Origin: Spirogloea muscicola
Lineage: Eukaryota; Streptophyta; Zygnematophyceae; Spirogloeales; Spirogloeaceae
DNA: 64,000 nucleotides
Assembly: GCA_009602725.1 (NCBI GenBank)
Contig: WELB01000285.1
Location: 9,654 to 73,653 of the forward strand
Reading direction: 5' to 3'
In this document: one piece after another, positions 12,162 through 27,613 of the stretch
How the letters are laid out: every line of letters begins with the position of its first letter
Numbering within the stretch: position 1 is the first letter of the stretch
Made by a program: the position numbers and the translations under genes
Notes under the pieces: generated by a model
Seen by the model: only the letters and a program-made list of their open reading frames with translations
Databases searched by the model: none
What the model was told of the DNA's origin: nothing

Positions 12162-12291
12162 GGACCATCGTCAGGCGGCGCCGCAGGCGGCCTTCGGAAG
12201 CGGCGGCAGGCCAGACATGGGGACCAGCGCGCCGCCGCTGCGCAGCCGCCGGCTACTGCTTCGCGGGCTGCCCGCCGCAGCGGCGGCGACG

Positions 12292-12471
12292 NNNNNNNNN
12301 NNNNNNNNNNNNNNNNNNNNNNNNNNNNNNNNNNNNNNNNNNNNNNNNNNNNNNNNNNNNNNNNNNNNNNNNNNNNNNNNNNNNNNNNNNNNNNNNNNNN
12401 NNNNNNNNNNNNNNNNNNNNNNNNNNNNNNNNNNNNNNNNNNNNNNNNNNNNNNNNNNNNNNNNNNNNNNN
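12292..12471. other. Assembly gap (180 N, plus one N at 12,477)
   Basis: The sequence is unknown here. The downstream gene is missing nearly all of its coding part. The true gap is therefore probably larger than 180 bases, or sequence has been lost. Confidence 0.95.
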
Positions 12472-12812
12472 TCCCCNCATTTTGTACACCGACATCATGT
12501 TCATGGTCCCACTAATCTATCCCATTACCCTCGACAACTTCAATTACGGCCCAGTCGGTGAGCGCAGCCGCAACCACATATATCAGTAAATTTGCCAGTA
12601 GCATCGGTCAGTCGCAAATAAGAGTGCTTCAGGAACCCCTGCTGAAAGCTCGCTGGCTCTGTTTTGCCTGGTGGTGGCTGCCAGCTGCTGCTGTGGTACT
12701 GGGCGGGGCGCTCCTGTGGTGGGCAGCGAGCGCGCGCAAGTGGTTTGTGGGGCCGGTGAGGACGATCGACGCGCCCACGCTTCATGGCCGCGACTTCATG
12801 GGCGTCTACTAA
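12472..12812 (+). CDS. Amino-acid/polyamine permease (APC family), 3' end only
   Basis: Two final exons are visible, up to 12,557 and 12,685-12,812, joined in phase by a GT-AG intron. They encode PLIYPITLDNFNYGPV, a transmembrane helix (AAAVVLGGALLWW) and SARKWFVGPVRTID, ending GRDFMGVY. This matches the last helix and tail of plant BAT1/GABA-permease-type APC transporters, which move amino acids or GABA with a cation across membranes. The first ten or so helices must lie in the gap. The substrate cannot be inferred. Confidence 0.8.
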
Positions 12813-14040
12813 AGCAAGCGCCGGTCGCTGCCGGCGCTCTGCATTCATGAGCCCTAGGCAGGCCCCCTAGGTGCTCGCGGTCCATGTGCCTACAGCTGAG
12901 GCGCCCCCTTGGGGCCATTGGAGCAGGAGTCTCAAGACCCTGCCTCCTTGCATCTGCGAGGCCAGTGGTACACTGACGAGGACAGGTACAGCGGCCTACG
13001 TGTTGAGACGCTCCTGCAATAGCAGAGCCCTGGCAGCATCTCAGTAGCGGCGCTTACTGAGGCCGTTGTTGTGTAGAGTGTGTACGAGTTATGTGTGGCT
13101 ATTTATTGGGGCTGCAATCCCAGGCACCAGCTTTATGCTGGCTGCACGACGCCAGGCCCCAACGCTCTACTTGAGCTCCCATAAGGTGTCCACTTCTCCT
13201 GCACTGTCGCCTGCAAAAACTGTGGGCCAAGCCTATACAGTCTTTCAGTGATCGCGCCCCAGCATGCTCAACGAGCTCCAATGGCCAGGTCGAGTGAGTT
13301 CCCATGCTCCAGTATTGTGCTCCATGCCAGTAAGAGACATTGTGCTCCATGCCAGTGTGAGACGAACTGTCAAAGGCATCACCTTACCTACAGTAGCTCG
13401 TTGTAACAGCGGCCTGTCCAAGTGGAGCTTATATTGCTCATGGCCAAAGGAGGACTTGGTTCCGGCTTCCACATCCCACTCGACCCATGTCTTTGGGAAG
13501 TGCGCCCAGCATGCTACTTTGGAGGACTAAGCTACCCCCTGCAAAGCTCACGTCTGTTGATGCTTCATTGAGGCCACAGGCATGTCGGTCTCTCGCACTA
13601 CACTGGCAAGCCTCTTGGCGCCTGGCTTAGTCAAGCATCGCTGACTGCCTCGCAGCAGGCGGGGCGGTTGTGAGACAGGACAAGGTCGCAGCACAGGCGG
13701 CAGGGAAGGCACTCAATGGATGCCGCCACAGCTAACAGTGTCATCCATCTGTGGCAATGAAGTGGCAACCAGTACGAGCTGACAGTGGCACTTGTTCTTG
13801 AACGCCGTCATCGTCCGTTGCTCTGCATTCGTCCCTCTGCATTGGGCCCTCCGTCGAGACCCTGCTTCTGACGCACAGAATCTCAGGCTTGTCCCTTCTG
13901 GCCCTTGTGGTTGAAAGTAGCAGCTCTTCCCAAGGGGACGAGGACTGATTGAATTTTAGCCAATGACCAGGCTAAACAAGCTCCAAAGATGCCGGGAAGC
14001 GTAAAGAATGTGGCTGCAGCCCAGGGGCCCCACCTCCTGA
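12813..14040. other. Permease 3' region and intergenic DNA
   Basis: No gene is recognised. At about 13,311-13,370 there is a small direct repeat of 'attgtgctccatgccagt'. I found no splice-consistent exon chain on either strand. Confidence 0.45.
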
Positions 14041-14620
14041 TTGATCGAAGGCATGCCGTGGCTTGCAGTTACCCCGGAGCTCCAGGCCCCTTCGGACCTT
14101 TTGTCCACTCTTTTCTGGCTAGCTTTCCACAGCCCTCGTCCCCTTTGGATGACTGCTGCTCAAGCAGGAACCACTGGCCAGGGGTCTCGCCACCAGGAGA
14201 CCAGTTTCTCCGACCTGCGGCTGCTTAGCAGGGGTTACTGAGTATTTCGTAGCTGCTTGACTCCATGTGTGCTAGCTTTAGCGCTTTCCCTGGCACCACC
14301 TGAGTCTACTTGTGTGCTTCAGCGCTTTGTCTGGCCCCTCGCACTGCGCTCGTCCTTCGTCTGGGCTGGCCAATCACAGCCATCGGCCTCGAACTGGAAG
14401 AGTTCTTCCCTCTTTCTTTCTCGTGCTTAGTCTCGTGCTTAACTGCGTATTTCAAGCGCCTTTCGGCCTTCGGATCTTCGACGCGTTGTCGATTCTCGTC
14501 GGGCTGGCTTTTTACAGCCATAGCCCCCATTGGGAGAGCCACTTCCTTTCCCAGCCCCTACCTGGACGGGAGAGCCCTTCCTTTCCGCTCTCCCGTGGGT
14601 ACTAATGTCACCTTAGGCAC
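14041..14620 (+). mobile_element. LINE-like 3' end with hairpin units
   Basis: Only the last residues of the LINE-like ORF survive (SFSDLRLLSRGY, stop at about 14,241). Two hairpin-unit cores flank this, at about 14,110 and 14,500. The tail has the 'cccattgggagagccac' flank seen elsewhere. Confidence 0.6.
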
Positions 14621-14776
14621 CTTAGTTTAGGTCTCTGTATTATGTCGCCTTGCTTCTTCTTTAGTTTGCACTCGCCTCTGCTTGAACTGTGTATTGGCTT
14701 GAATTGGCCTCCCTTTTCATTTCATGCGCCCCGCGCGCCTTTCTTCTTTCCTTCTGGACGACCTTACACCTTCCAA

Positions 14777-14831
14777 AAGGGTTAAGGGTTTGGGGTTTAG
14801 GGGTTAAGGGTTTAGGGGTTTAGGGGTTTAG
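14777..14831 (+). repeat. Interstitial telomere-like repeat (TTTAGGG type)
   Basis: About 55 bases are built from variants of TTTAGGG ('gggtttaggggttaaggg'). This is the telomere unit type of land plants and many chlorophytes. It is short, degenerate and internal, so it is not a chromosome end. Confidence 0.8.
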
Positions 14832-14939
14832 CGATCCACGGCTCATGAAGCTGACTTGCCAGACTCTGGCTTTCCAACCCTGCAACTGAATCCGGCACAC
14901 CGCCGCAGCCGCCGCCGCCCCGCCCGCCGCCGCCGCCGC

Positions 14940-14940
<1 letters not shown>

Positions 14941-14994
<54 letters not shown>
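14941..14994 (+). repeat. Poly(A) tract inside a GCC run
   Basis: Fifty-four consecutive A bases interrupt a (GCC)n run 26 bases before the next start codon. It may be real, or an assembly or polishing artefact at a hard-to-read GC-rich first exon. Confidence 0.9.
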
Positions 14995-14996
<2 letters not shown>

Positions 14997-15019
14997 GCCG
15001 CCGGGAGCCGCCTCGGTGC

Positions 15020-15828
15020 ATGGCGCAGGCGGGAGGCCGCGGCAGCCTCGTCCCCGTCGCCGCCGCCGCCGCCGCCGGCAGCGCCAGCGCCACGCTCACC
15101 TGCGTGGTGGAGGATAAGCCGCCAGGTGAGCGCGCCGGCTCCGGAGCCTCGAAGCTTCGGAGCTTTCGATGCCACCGCCTGTGCAGCGTCTTGCCTGCGG
15201 CTCCGCTCCGACTGTCTCTGGGACGTCGCGCGGCAACGGCGCTGCCGGCTGCCACGCCGGTGGGGGCATGCTGATCCGATGCGACGCCACCGCCCTTGGC
15301 GGCGTGCAGAGGAGCGCGTGGTGCTGCGGCTGCGGCCACGCCGCAAGAAGCGCGTGACGTGGCAGCCGGACACCGTCGACAACGAGGGCCTCGGACGCAA
15401 GAGCTCCAAAAGTGAGAACCGGAGACCGTGCACGGTGCTCCCGTTTCATATTACCGAGGGTAGATAGCCCTTCTTGTGGTAGCTCTGCCTCCTCCAATAT
15501 TCTTACATGTCCGCCTAGATCTGTACTCGTGCTTATGCTGGCAGTGACAAGCCGGGCGACAATAGCGTTGGGCAGGCCTTGGTTGACAATCTGCGGTGGC
15601 TGAGCTACAGCTGAACGCGCAAGCTGCTGCTCGCCTGCGCTTGCTGCAGAGTGCTGCATCTTTCACAAGGAGAAGCCGGTGGGCGAGAGTAGCAGCGACG
15701 AGTCCAGCTCTGCAGACGAAGGCGAGGAGGGCAGCAGCCACTGCCGCGACCACCACAACGGCCCCTGCTCCACTCGGAGCCAGGGCGAGGATGGACGGCG
15801 TGGGGATGGGGTCCCTGCTAAGGCATAA
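15020..15828 (+). CDS. Protein phosphatase 1 inhibitor-3 (PPP1R11/YPI1 family)
   Basis: Three exons (15,020-15,125, 15,310-15,411, 15,650-15,828) join in phase to give 128 residues, about the family's usual length. Exon 2 holds the PP1-binding core: VLRLRPRRKKRVTW carries the RVxF-type docking site, and DTVDNEGLGRKSSK follows. Exon 3 gives KCCIFHKEKPVGESSSDESS and a His/Cys-rich tail, as in animal and plant inhibitor-3. The family binds and inhibits the PP1 catalytic subunit, mainly in the nucleus; the human member also has reported E3 ligase activity. The start is the first ATG before the Ala-rich N-terminus. It converges with the SNARE gene downstream. Confidence 0.93.
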
Positions 15829-16428
15829 GCTTCCAGCAATACCTTGCAGAGGCACGCTGCACATACCAAGCAGGGGGAAAGGATGTGCAAGTCCCAATTG
15901 TCTGCTTCTTTCTGCTTTCCAAGCTCTGCAATCATTGTTCTGCCCCCGATGTTGCACACAAATTGCCAAGACAACGATGTCAAGTTGTGAGGTTACCGGT
16001 TTACATGTTTGGCTATGCAAGTCATTCCTTGCCTGCAATATCCGCCTGCCATTCGCACCAATCGACTCAATAAAGCCATCCATGATACAATTATCGCACC
16101 GCCGCGCCAATCCAGCACTCTGCAATGATGCCCAAGCTGAGAACTTTTACTAAGCCTGCATCTGAGTGTGGTCAGGTGTTGGGATTGCCCTGCCGCTTGC
16201 AGAAGGCTAGTAGGACTTCAGCTTCTAAAAGCTGCTCGCTTGACACATGCTCTGCTCAAACACCGTCTTGAACGGGGTTCACAGTGTCTGTACAAGTGTG
16301 GCACTGAATTCACAGATTATACACACACTTATGATGTGGTGCTTGACCGTGGTACTCCACAATTGGCTTTGGGTGCCGTTACAGCCAGGCAGATGGCATA
16401 GGTGGACGTAGCAATAGACGCAAGAGTG

Positions 16429-17885
16429 TCATTTTGATATCCAATAGATGATCAGGAAGAGCGTGCAGGCAGTGATGACAGCCGAAAGGATGATTGTGTC
16501 CCTGTTCCGTCGTCTCCGAATTGCACCTGCACCACTCGTTGCAGATGCAGGCTGAGGAGTTTTGATCAGGTTCAGAGCTGATGCTGTGGGTTGTATAAGT
16601 TGCATGACAGGCTAGCATAAGGTGAGAGCTGGATGAGACAATGTGACGGTGCTGATTCTGGGGATCCTGAGGACCAAAATGGCAGCACATCAAAGGATGC
16701 ATAATGAGCCATCATGGTAGGCAAGTCAAGGGCCTTACCTAGTACATTTCGTACAACTGGGAAGCGGTCTCCGAGGACCTTAAGCCGAGACTGGACATCC
16801 AAGAACAGAGTTTTCTGTGCCGCCAGCGCCCCCTTAGTGGCCTCCGCCTGACTGATGACCTCGTCAATCTGCAGACCAAGTGACTCAAAATCAGTGACAT
16901 ATTCCTACTCTAGTGGTGCAAGGTTGTCTATCTTTGCGCATAGTGCTGTGTGGACGACCATCACCCTGGAGAGTACCTGCGCAATGTTACCATGGATGGC
17001 GCCCCGCTCACGGAGCAGGCCAGGCATAGGAGATGCACCCCCTGCAGAGGCCTGCTGACAATATAGAGATGAACCATGCAAAGTCGCTGTAAATTGCGGA
17101 CTCTGCACGGAGCTGGTGCTGAAGCGGATGGTTTGCGCAAGACCTGGCTACGGAATATGTGAACAATGACCTGTCTTTCACAAGCTATGTGCTTGTTCTA
17201 AGTTGGCGGACAGGGAGGAGGTCAGGATCAAAAGCTGGCCATGCTCAATACAGAACTTCACAATGCCGGGAAGCCACCATCAACAGCCAGGGACGCTGCA
17301 ATGGACTCGTCGCCAGTCTGGCATTCGACAGTCTTTGTATGCAGGCCAAGCTGAAGGTTGGCATGCAAGCCAGGCGGAAGGAGCCACCTTGTACTCGCTG
17401 ATGTCGTTGCGGACCGAGACGAGCAGCTCCGCGTGCTCCCTCTGCGAGCGGATGTTGCCCTTGGTCCGCCGAAACTCCTGCAGTCGGCGCCAGCACCGAG
17501 CGCCAACACAATATCACCATGGAGGCCTCCATCACCGGCCTCCTTCATGAGCACCGCCACGAGACGTGGGCAGTCGTCGTCGCCGCGGTCTCCATGGCCG
17601 CAGCAGAGGCAAGCACAGCGGCATGGGGCGTGCTGGGGCAGACCTGAGTGAACTCGTGGAGGATGTCGCGGTGGCGGGCGAGCTTCTGCGTGACGGACGT
17701 GGTGGACGTGGTGGCGGCGACGCAGCGGCCCATGGCGTCGTTCACATCCAGCAGCTTCTCCAGCAGCGCCTCGATCTCCATCTCCATGCTCTTCCACGAC
17801 CCCACCTCGCCGCCGCCGCCGCCGCCGCCGCCGCCTCCGCCGCCGGCCCCTGGCCCGCCGCCGCCGGGCCCGGACTCCACGTACA
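16429..17885 (-). CDS. Golgi Qb-SNARE, GOS1/GOSR1 (GOS12-like), 5' exon missing
   Basis: Five exons read 17,885-17,644, 17,477-17,388, 17,051-16,977, 16,868-16,739 and 16,526-16,429, all in phase, giving about 210 residues. They contain SWKSMEMEIEALLEKLLDVN, QKLARHRDILHEFTQ, EFRRTKGNIRSQREHAELL and LLRERGAIHGNI. The SNARE helix contains ATKGALAAQKTLF, whose Gln is the likely zero-layer residue. A single C-terminal membrane anchor (TIILSAVITACTLFLIIYW) ends ISK. The family fuses vesicles at the Golgi. The first exon (WEELRREARK region in relatives) was not found. It would lie upstream of an acceptor at 17,886, where a lone N (18,034) and repeats follow. One donor (after 17,644) is the weak GTCTGC. 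Confidence 0.92.
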
Positions 17886-18033
17886 CTGCCTAAGCCCCCG
17901 GCGCCGCCACCGCCAGCCACTCGCCGTCAGCGCCGGCGCAGGCGGCAAAGGCACGACAATGGCTGCGGCGGCGCGAGCAGAAGCAGAAGGGCGGAGAGCG
18001 CGGCGCGCGCCGCCGCACCGCCGTGGGCCAGCA

Positions 18034-18440
18034 NCGCGCCGCGCGGCGCGCCGCGCTTCGCGGCGCGCGGGGCGCGCGGGAGGGCACAGCACTCCGCCCT
18101 TCGTTCCGGGACTGAAACCTGGCTCCCAACGTTCCCCGACGGTGCCTCGCCGTCGGCTCCCACCACTGAAGCCCACTGGATTTTGCCACCCAGACCCTCC
18201 ATCACACATAACACGCTCCATTCTACTGGGCTCGTCCTCGCCAAAGAAACAACTCTTGTGCAGCAAGCGCGGCCAGATTCACTGGTGGCTTGGAGAGGCG
18301 AGCCCAAAGGAATGGAGAGGGTCTGAAGGAGCCGGAGTGCTAAGGACTGAGACAGCAGCAAGCAGTCTCTCAGTAACCTCTAGTCAGTAGATGCAAGTCT
18401 GAATAGCTAGCAGGCGGAAAGTCATCGCCCTGACTCTTGT
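18034..18440 (-). mobile_element. Repeat block with LINE-like 3' end
   Basis: A lone N at 18,034 opens this block. At about 18,240-18,330 there is a minus-strand hairpin unit ('gcgcggccagatt', 'ggtggcttggagaggc'). At 18,340-18,430 there is the reverse complement of the LINE-like 3' end (the part encoding 'LHLLTRG' and its stop). No intact ORF remains. Confidence 0.6.
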
Positions 18441-18599
18441 ACAGTCAGGCGTCGGCTGTGAGAAATATTTGTCAGATGAGTTGAGCTCTTCCAGAGGGGG
18501 ACAGGGGCTGTGATAGGGGGTCGAGAAAGACGCTTCCAGGAGAGGGCGGTGGCTGGGAGAGGCCAATCAAACCAAGGCCACAACAGCCTCTTCTTCCGG

Positions 18600-18755
18600 T
18601 GCAAGGATTTGGCGGTCCTATCACAACACTAGTAACTGTTCCTCTTTGCAAGGCTGGTCAGTGGAGAGACTTGTACAGAGGCAATATCACAACACTAGTA
18701 CGATTTCCCCTCTGTAAGGGTGGTCAATGGAGAGACTTGTAGAGACGGCAGTAAA
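18600..18755. repeat. Direct repeat, about 75-base unit, 2 copies
   Basis: The block 'tatcacaacactagta' through 'ggagagacttgta' occurs twice, starting at about 18,617 and 18,687. The function is unknown. The following DNA up to 19,200 has no recognisable gene. Confidence 0.65.
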
Positions 18756-19219
18756 GGAGACAAGTACCCACGCTGCTTCTTACATGAAGCTAAGTACTTC
18801 CTGCGCTGCAGCGCAGACAACAACCCAGCCTATGCCCAGCTGTGTCTCACAAAAGCAAAGCCGTTGTCTCGTTTGGTTTTCATTACAAGCAACAAGAGGG
18901 AGGTCGCATCCCGTCCACTTGACAAAATGACGGTGCTAGTCAGCCCAACCAGCTATCCTTGCTACTAGACTGAAACCATGCCCACTGACCACACGCTTTA
19001 CAGTTGGCCAGATGCTTGATCTAACACGATGCAAACACCTTACTAGTCAAGGACGCTCTTGCATGCAAGAGCATCACGATGCAACAAAAGACAGTGAGCA
19101 TAGCAAGCTATAAATGCAAGATGCCTGACATGTGAAACAGTGACTGCAGTCCTCCACTTGATTACGACCTGCACATGAACGTCTGCAAAGTCCTGCACAG
19201 CACAAACCACAACGAACAT

Positions 19220-19305
19220 TCGGCACACTCCCTCCGCAGGTCTTAACCTGGTCAGGTTGTAAGGGACTCTCTCAGCCTGCTCTCAGTCACCACCCCTTGT
19301 GTTGG
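19220..19305 (-). promoter_or_regulatory. TPP riboswitch in the THIC 3' region
   Basis: On the minus strand the order is: P1 5' strand ACAC, P2 'aaggggtg', the conserved CTGAGA followed by 'gagtccctt', then 'aacctgaccaggtt', 'aagacctgcggaggga' and P1 3' strand GTGT. These are the thi-box parts of a thiamine pyrophosphate aptamer in the right order and spacing, with a short P3. It lies about 440 bases downstream of the THIC stop on the same strand, as in land-plant THIC 3' UTRs. There TPP binding changes splicing and 3'-end processing and lowers THIC mRNA. Which splice site it controls here is not resolved. Confidence 0.93.
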
Positions 19306-19746
19306 GGATGGTGAACCTCGAGCAAGCACCCCCGGTGCCGAAATAGTTAGCCACAACTCTTCACAAATGGAAAACAATCCAATGCAACCTGCTGTTCCAA
19401 GGTCAAGGGCAAACGAGCCTGCTGTGGCATATCCAAGAGCAGTCTATGACCAGTACGACTCAGCATGCAGACTACAGCAGCCTCTGAAAACGAGCATCCA
19501 ACTCAAATCAATCCTGAGCTGCCTGTGCGTGATGCTCTGGTACCTGCAAAAGCCCGTAGTAGAGACGACTGAGAACGTAGGGGCTGAAGGAGATTATTGC
19601 AAGGTGCAGAATTCTTGATTACAGCAAGAACACATGCTTGAAGCATGCACACTGCACATATCTGGAATGCAGAAGGAGACGTACCGGATTTGCACGCACT
19701 CAAGTAAAAGGGTGGTTATAGGCCACTCACGTATTTAGTAGTCCAA

Positions 19747-23710
<3,964 letters not shown>

Positions 23711-23794
23711 GGCGCGGAGGGAGGCGGGGCCACTGTGATGCTTACTGTGTTCGTCGTCCTCAGACGGGACCCCTAGTGGGTTGTCAGATATGCA

Positions 23795-24370
23795 TGTGCT
23801 CACTCGGGGATATTAGTGCCCCCTTTAGCCAGCTCATTACCCAGTAAAAAGGACATTTGTAAGGCTAGAGTTGGCCTCCCTATCAATGTCATGCGCACCG
23901 CGCGACTCTCCTAGTGGAAGGGGGGGCGGGTCTTTCTCACTTAGAAGGGAGCCTAGCGTCGGAGCCCGTTTGTTCTCAAAAGACCCGCTCCTACCAGTGA
24001 GACGAGACGGTCGGGATCGCCGCGGCGAGCACGAGCCCAAGCATTGACGGCGTGAGGCGTCATCAGCCACGACCACGGCGGGTGGCGAAGGGCCCCCGCG
24101 TGGCCCAATTGACTGGTGGCTGTGAGAGGCCAGCCCAACGAGCCAGCCTTCGAGAGGCCCAGGGCTCGGATACCATCTCGAGCGGTCGCGACGACGGCCA
24201 ACGGCATACGCCGTCACCGCGACACGTCACCGTCGCGCATGCCGGTCTTGGCAGACGGGGGCCAAGCGCGCATGCTGGAAGGCCGTCCCGTGTCTACATT
24301 CGCTAGCTGGAGATTGCCACTCAAGTTTCTCATCGGGCTGTCCTTTCACAGCGCGGAAAGCACGCGGGAT
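23795..24370 (+). repeat. Repeat B copy and hairpin-type unit between THIC and THI4
   Basis: Copy 3 of repeat B lies at 23,795-23,925. A minus-strand hairpin-unit core lies near 24,110-24,135 ('actggtggctgtgagaggcc'), and another 'gggctg...cacagc' core near 24,335. These sit between the two thiamine start codons (886 bases apart) and probably moved into a shared promoter. I found no gene here. Confidence 0.6.
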
Positions 24371-24518
24371 GGTGAGAGGCAGCTCATGGACACGGGCCGC
24401 GATGGGGCCCGGCAGCAGGCACCTGCTTTCCCCTTCATTGTGCGGCTGCGGCGCAGTGCCAAGCCACTCTCAGATGTCACTTTCCCTTCAGCTCCACACC
24501 GCCGCCGCCGCCGCGACG

Positions 24519-24549
<31 letters not shown>

Positions 24550-24596
24550 CCGCCGCTCCTGCCGCTCTTAGCCCTCCCTCTCGCTTGCACTCATCT

Positions 24597-26267
<1,671 letters not shown>

Positions 26268-26458
26268 CAGCCAACTTTGCCCAAGCCTCCTCCTGTGCTG
26301 CATTGATTTTTGCCAGACTGATGATTTGCAATGCTTGCATCAGTAGCAACAACGAGCTGTAGTGTGCACAGTGATGGATGTGAGTAGTGCTAGGCGTGAC
26401 CCTGACAGACAGGCGGACAGTATTGTCTTCGTTGTCAGTGTGCTTGCTTTGGTTGGTT

Positions 26459-26566
26459 GGCACTGGGGGTGCCCGGCATACTGCAAGGCTTTTGGCCTTT
26501 GCATGATGCGGGCTGAGATTATACCCTTACCACCTGATCAGGATAATGCCTGCGGAGGGAAGTGCC
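26459..26566 (+). promoter_or_regulatory. TPP riboswitch 1 of 3, THI4 3' region
   Basis: P1 pairs GGCACT (26,459-26,464) with AGTGCC (26,561-26,566). Then come 'gggggtgc', an extended P3 stem-loop (GCAAGGC/GCCTTTGC), 'ggctgagattatacccttac', 'acctgatcaggataatgcct' and 'gcggagggaa'. All conserved TPP aptamer blocks are present in order. It starts 192 bases after the THI4 stop and has the longest P3 arm of the three. Confidence 0.96.
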
Positions 26567-26642
26567 TTGTCTGTCTTGATGTCATTGTCTGGTGGTCTAT
26601 GCTGCTTGTGGTGTCTGTTCTGATACTGACGTACAACCATCT

Positions 26643-26732
26643 GGCACCGGGGGTGCTCAAGCAAATTTGTTGCTTGGGCTGAGATCATACCCCAAGACCT
26701 GATCAGGATAATGCCTGCGAAGGAAGCGTGCC
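26643..26732 (+). promoter_or_regulatory. TPP riboswitch 2 of 3, THI4 3' region
   Basis: P1 pairs GGCAC (26,643 on) with GTGCC (ending 26,732). The core reads 'gggggtgc', P3 'caagcaaatttgttgcttg', 'ggctgagatcatacccc', 'acctgatcaggataatgcct' and 'gcgaaggaagc'. The last block is one G short of the usual 'gcgtagggaa', so this copy may bind TPP less tightly or behave differently. Confidence 0.94.
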
Positions 26733-26821
26733 AATGGGTTGTGTTCGTTGTTTGTGTGACCAGGAAGCGGGCTGCCTCTGTCATTCTTTGATGTCTTTGA
26801 CACCTGTACTGACTTACTTGT

Positions 26822-26908
26822 GGCACCAGGGGTGCTCGAGCATCACTGCTCGGGCTGAGATCATACCCTGTCACCTGATCAGGATAATTCCTGCGTAGGG
26901 AGTGTGCC
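26822..26908 (+). promoter_or_regulatory. TPP riboswitch 3 of 3, THI4 3' region
   Basis: P1 pairs GGCAC (26,822 on) with GTGCC (ending 26,908). The core reads 'aggggtgc', P3 'cgagcatcactgctcg', 'ggctgagatcataccctg', 'acctgatcaggataattcct' and 'gcgtagggag'. The last block is closest to consensus of the three. It begins 179 bases after copy 2, which begins 184 bases after copy 1. Confidence 0.95.
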
Positions 26909-26969
26909 GAGTTGTTGTGTGCATGTGAGCAGGTGCAGCTAGGACCGATGGCACCGTGGTATATGTGGT

Positions 26970-26974
26970 TGTAA
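26970..26974 (+). terminator. Candidate TGTAA polyadenylation signal for THI4
   Basis: TGTAA is the common green-algal poly(A) signal. This one lies about 60 bases after the third aptamer and would place all three riboswitches inside the THI4 mRNA. Short motifs occur by chance, so support is modest. Confidence 0.4.
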
Positions 26975-27189
26975 TGTTGGCGGTGCTCCTAAAGCACCTG
27001 CGGTCTGGACGAGCTTGCACAAGCTCTGATGGAATTTTACTGTGTACTGAGGCCTGCTCGTAGTCTCTCTTTTGGGATTCGCAAAGTCATGCTCTCATTA
27101 GTCTCTCTGTTTGAACCAGCACAGGCACAAATCATTGCCTTCTGTAAGACACAATCCTCATGTTGCGGCATACTTGTTTATGTGTACAT

Positions 27190-27345
27190 ATCAGCTTGCA
27201 ATGAGGTCTTCAGCCGTCCTTGAGATGTCTGCAGGAAGCTTCGCATTGCATCCATGACTTCTGCTTTTTGGTTGAAGACATCAGGACATAAGACTCTCGC
27301 AAAGTTTGCCAACAACTCGACATCATAGCTAAGAGGTTCAAGTCG
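27190..27345 (-). CDS. Possible terminal exon of an unknown gene
   Basis: A minus-strand frame reads PEARLEPLSYDVELLANFAR, continues through a hydrophobic/charged pattern with FNQKAEVMDAMRSFLQTS, and stops near 27,190. It reads like a real helical protein, and its composition differs from the shadow frames. A second piece (WRLPAACAAVLVDELKRGFG) lies just upstream near 27,440, but I could not splice the two together. It is downstream of the AP2 gene and could be an unrelated small gene. Confidence 0.25.
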
Positions 27346-27613
27346 AGCCTCGGGGAGGCTTCGGCGATGCAGGATGTTGCAGATATTCCTACGTTTTGAT
27401 GCATTCCAAACCCCCTTTTAAGCTCATCAACAAGAACTGCGGCACATGCTGCAGGAAGCCTCCAGTAGCCAAGGACCATGGATGGAAGTTGATGCAGCAT
27501 GCATTATTGAGATCAGCTCGAGTGCAAATGATGGCAAGTGCAATTGTGTCCTGCTGATGACTGCAACTGACGATGCACAGAGGAGTTGCAAATCACTTGG
27601 AAGACAATTCTCT

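Noticed and set aside
11931-12561. Plus-strand open frames running through the N gap
   Set aside because: They exist only because Ns are read through, and they are antisense to the RING exon. The real permease exons use another frame.
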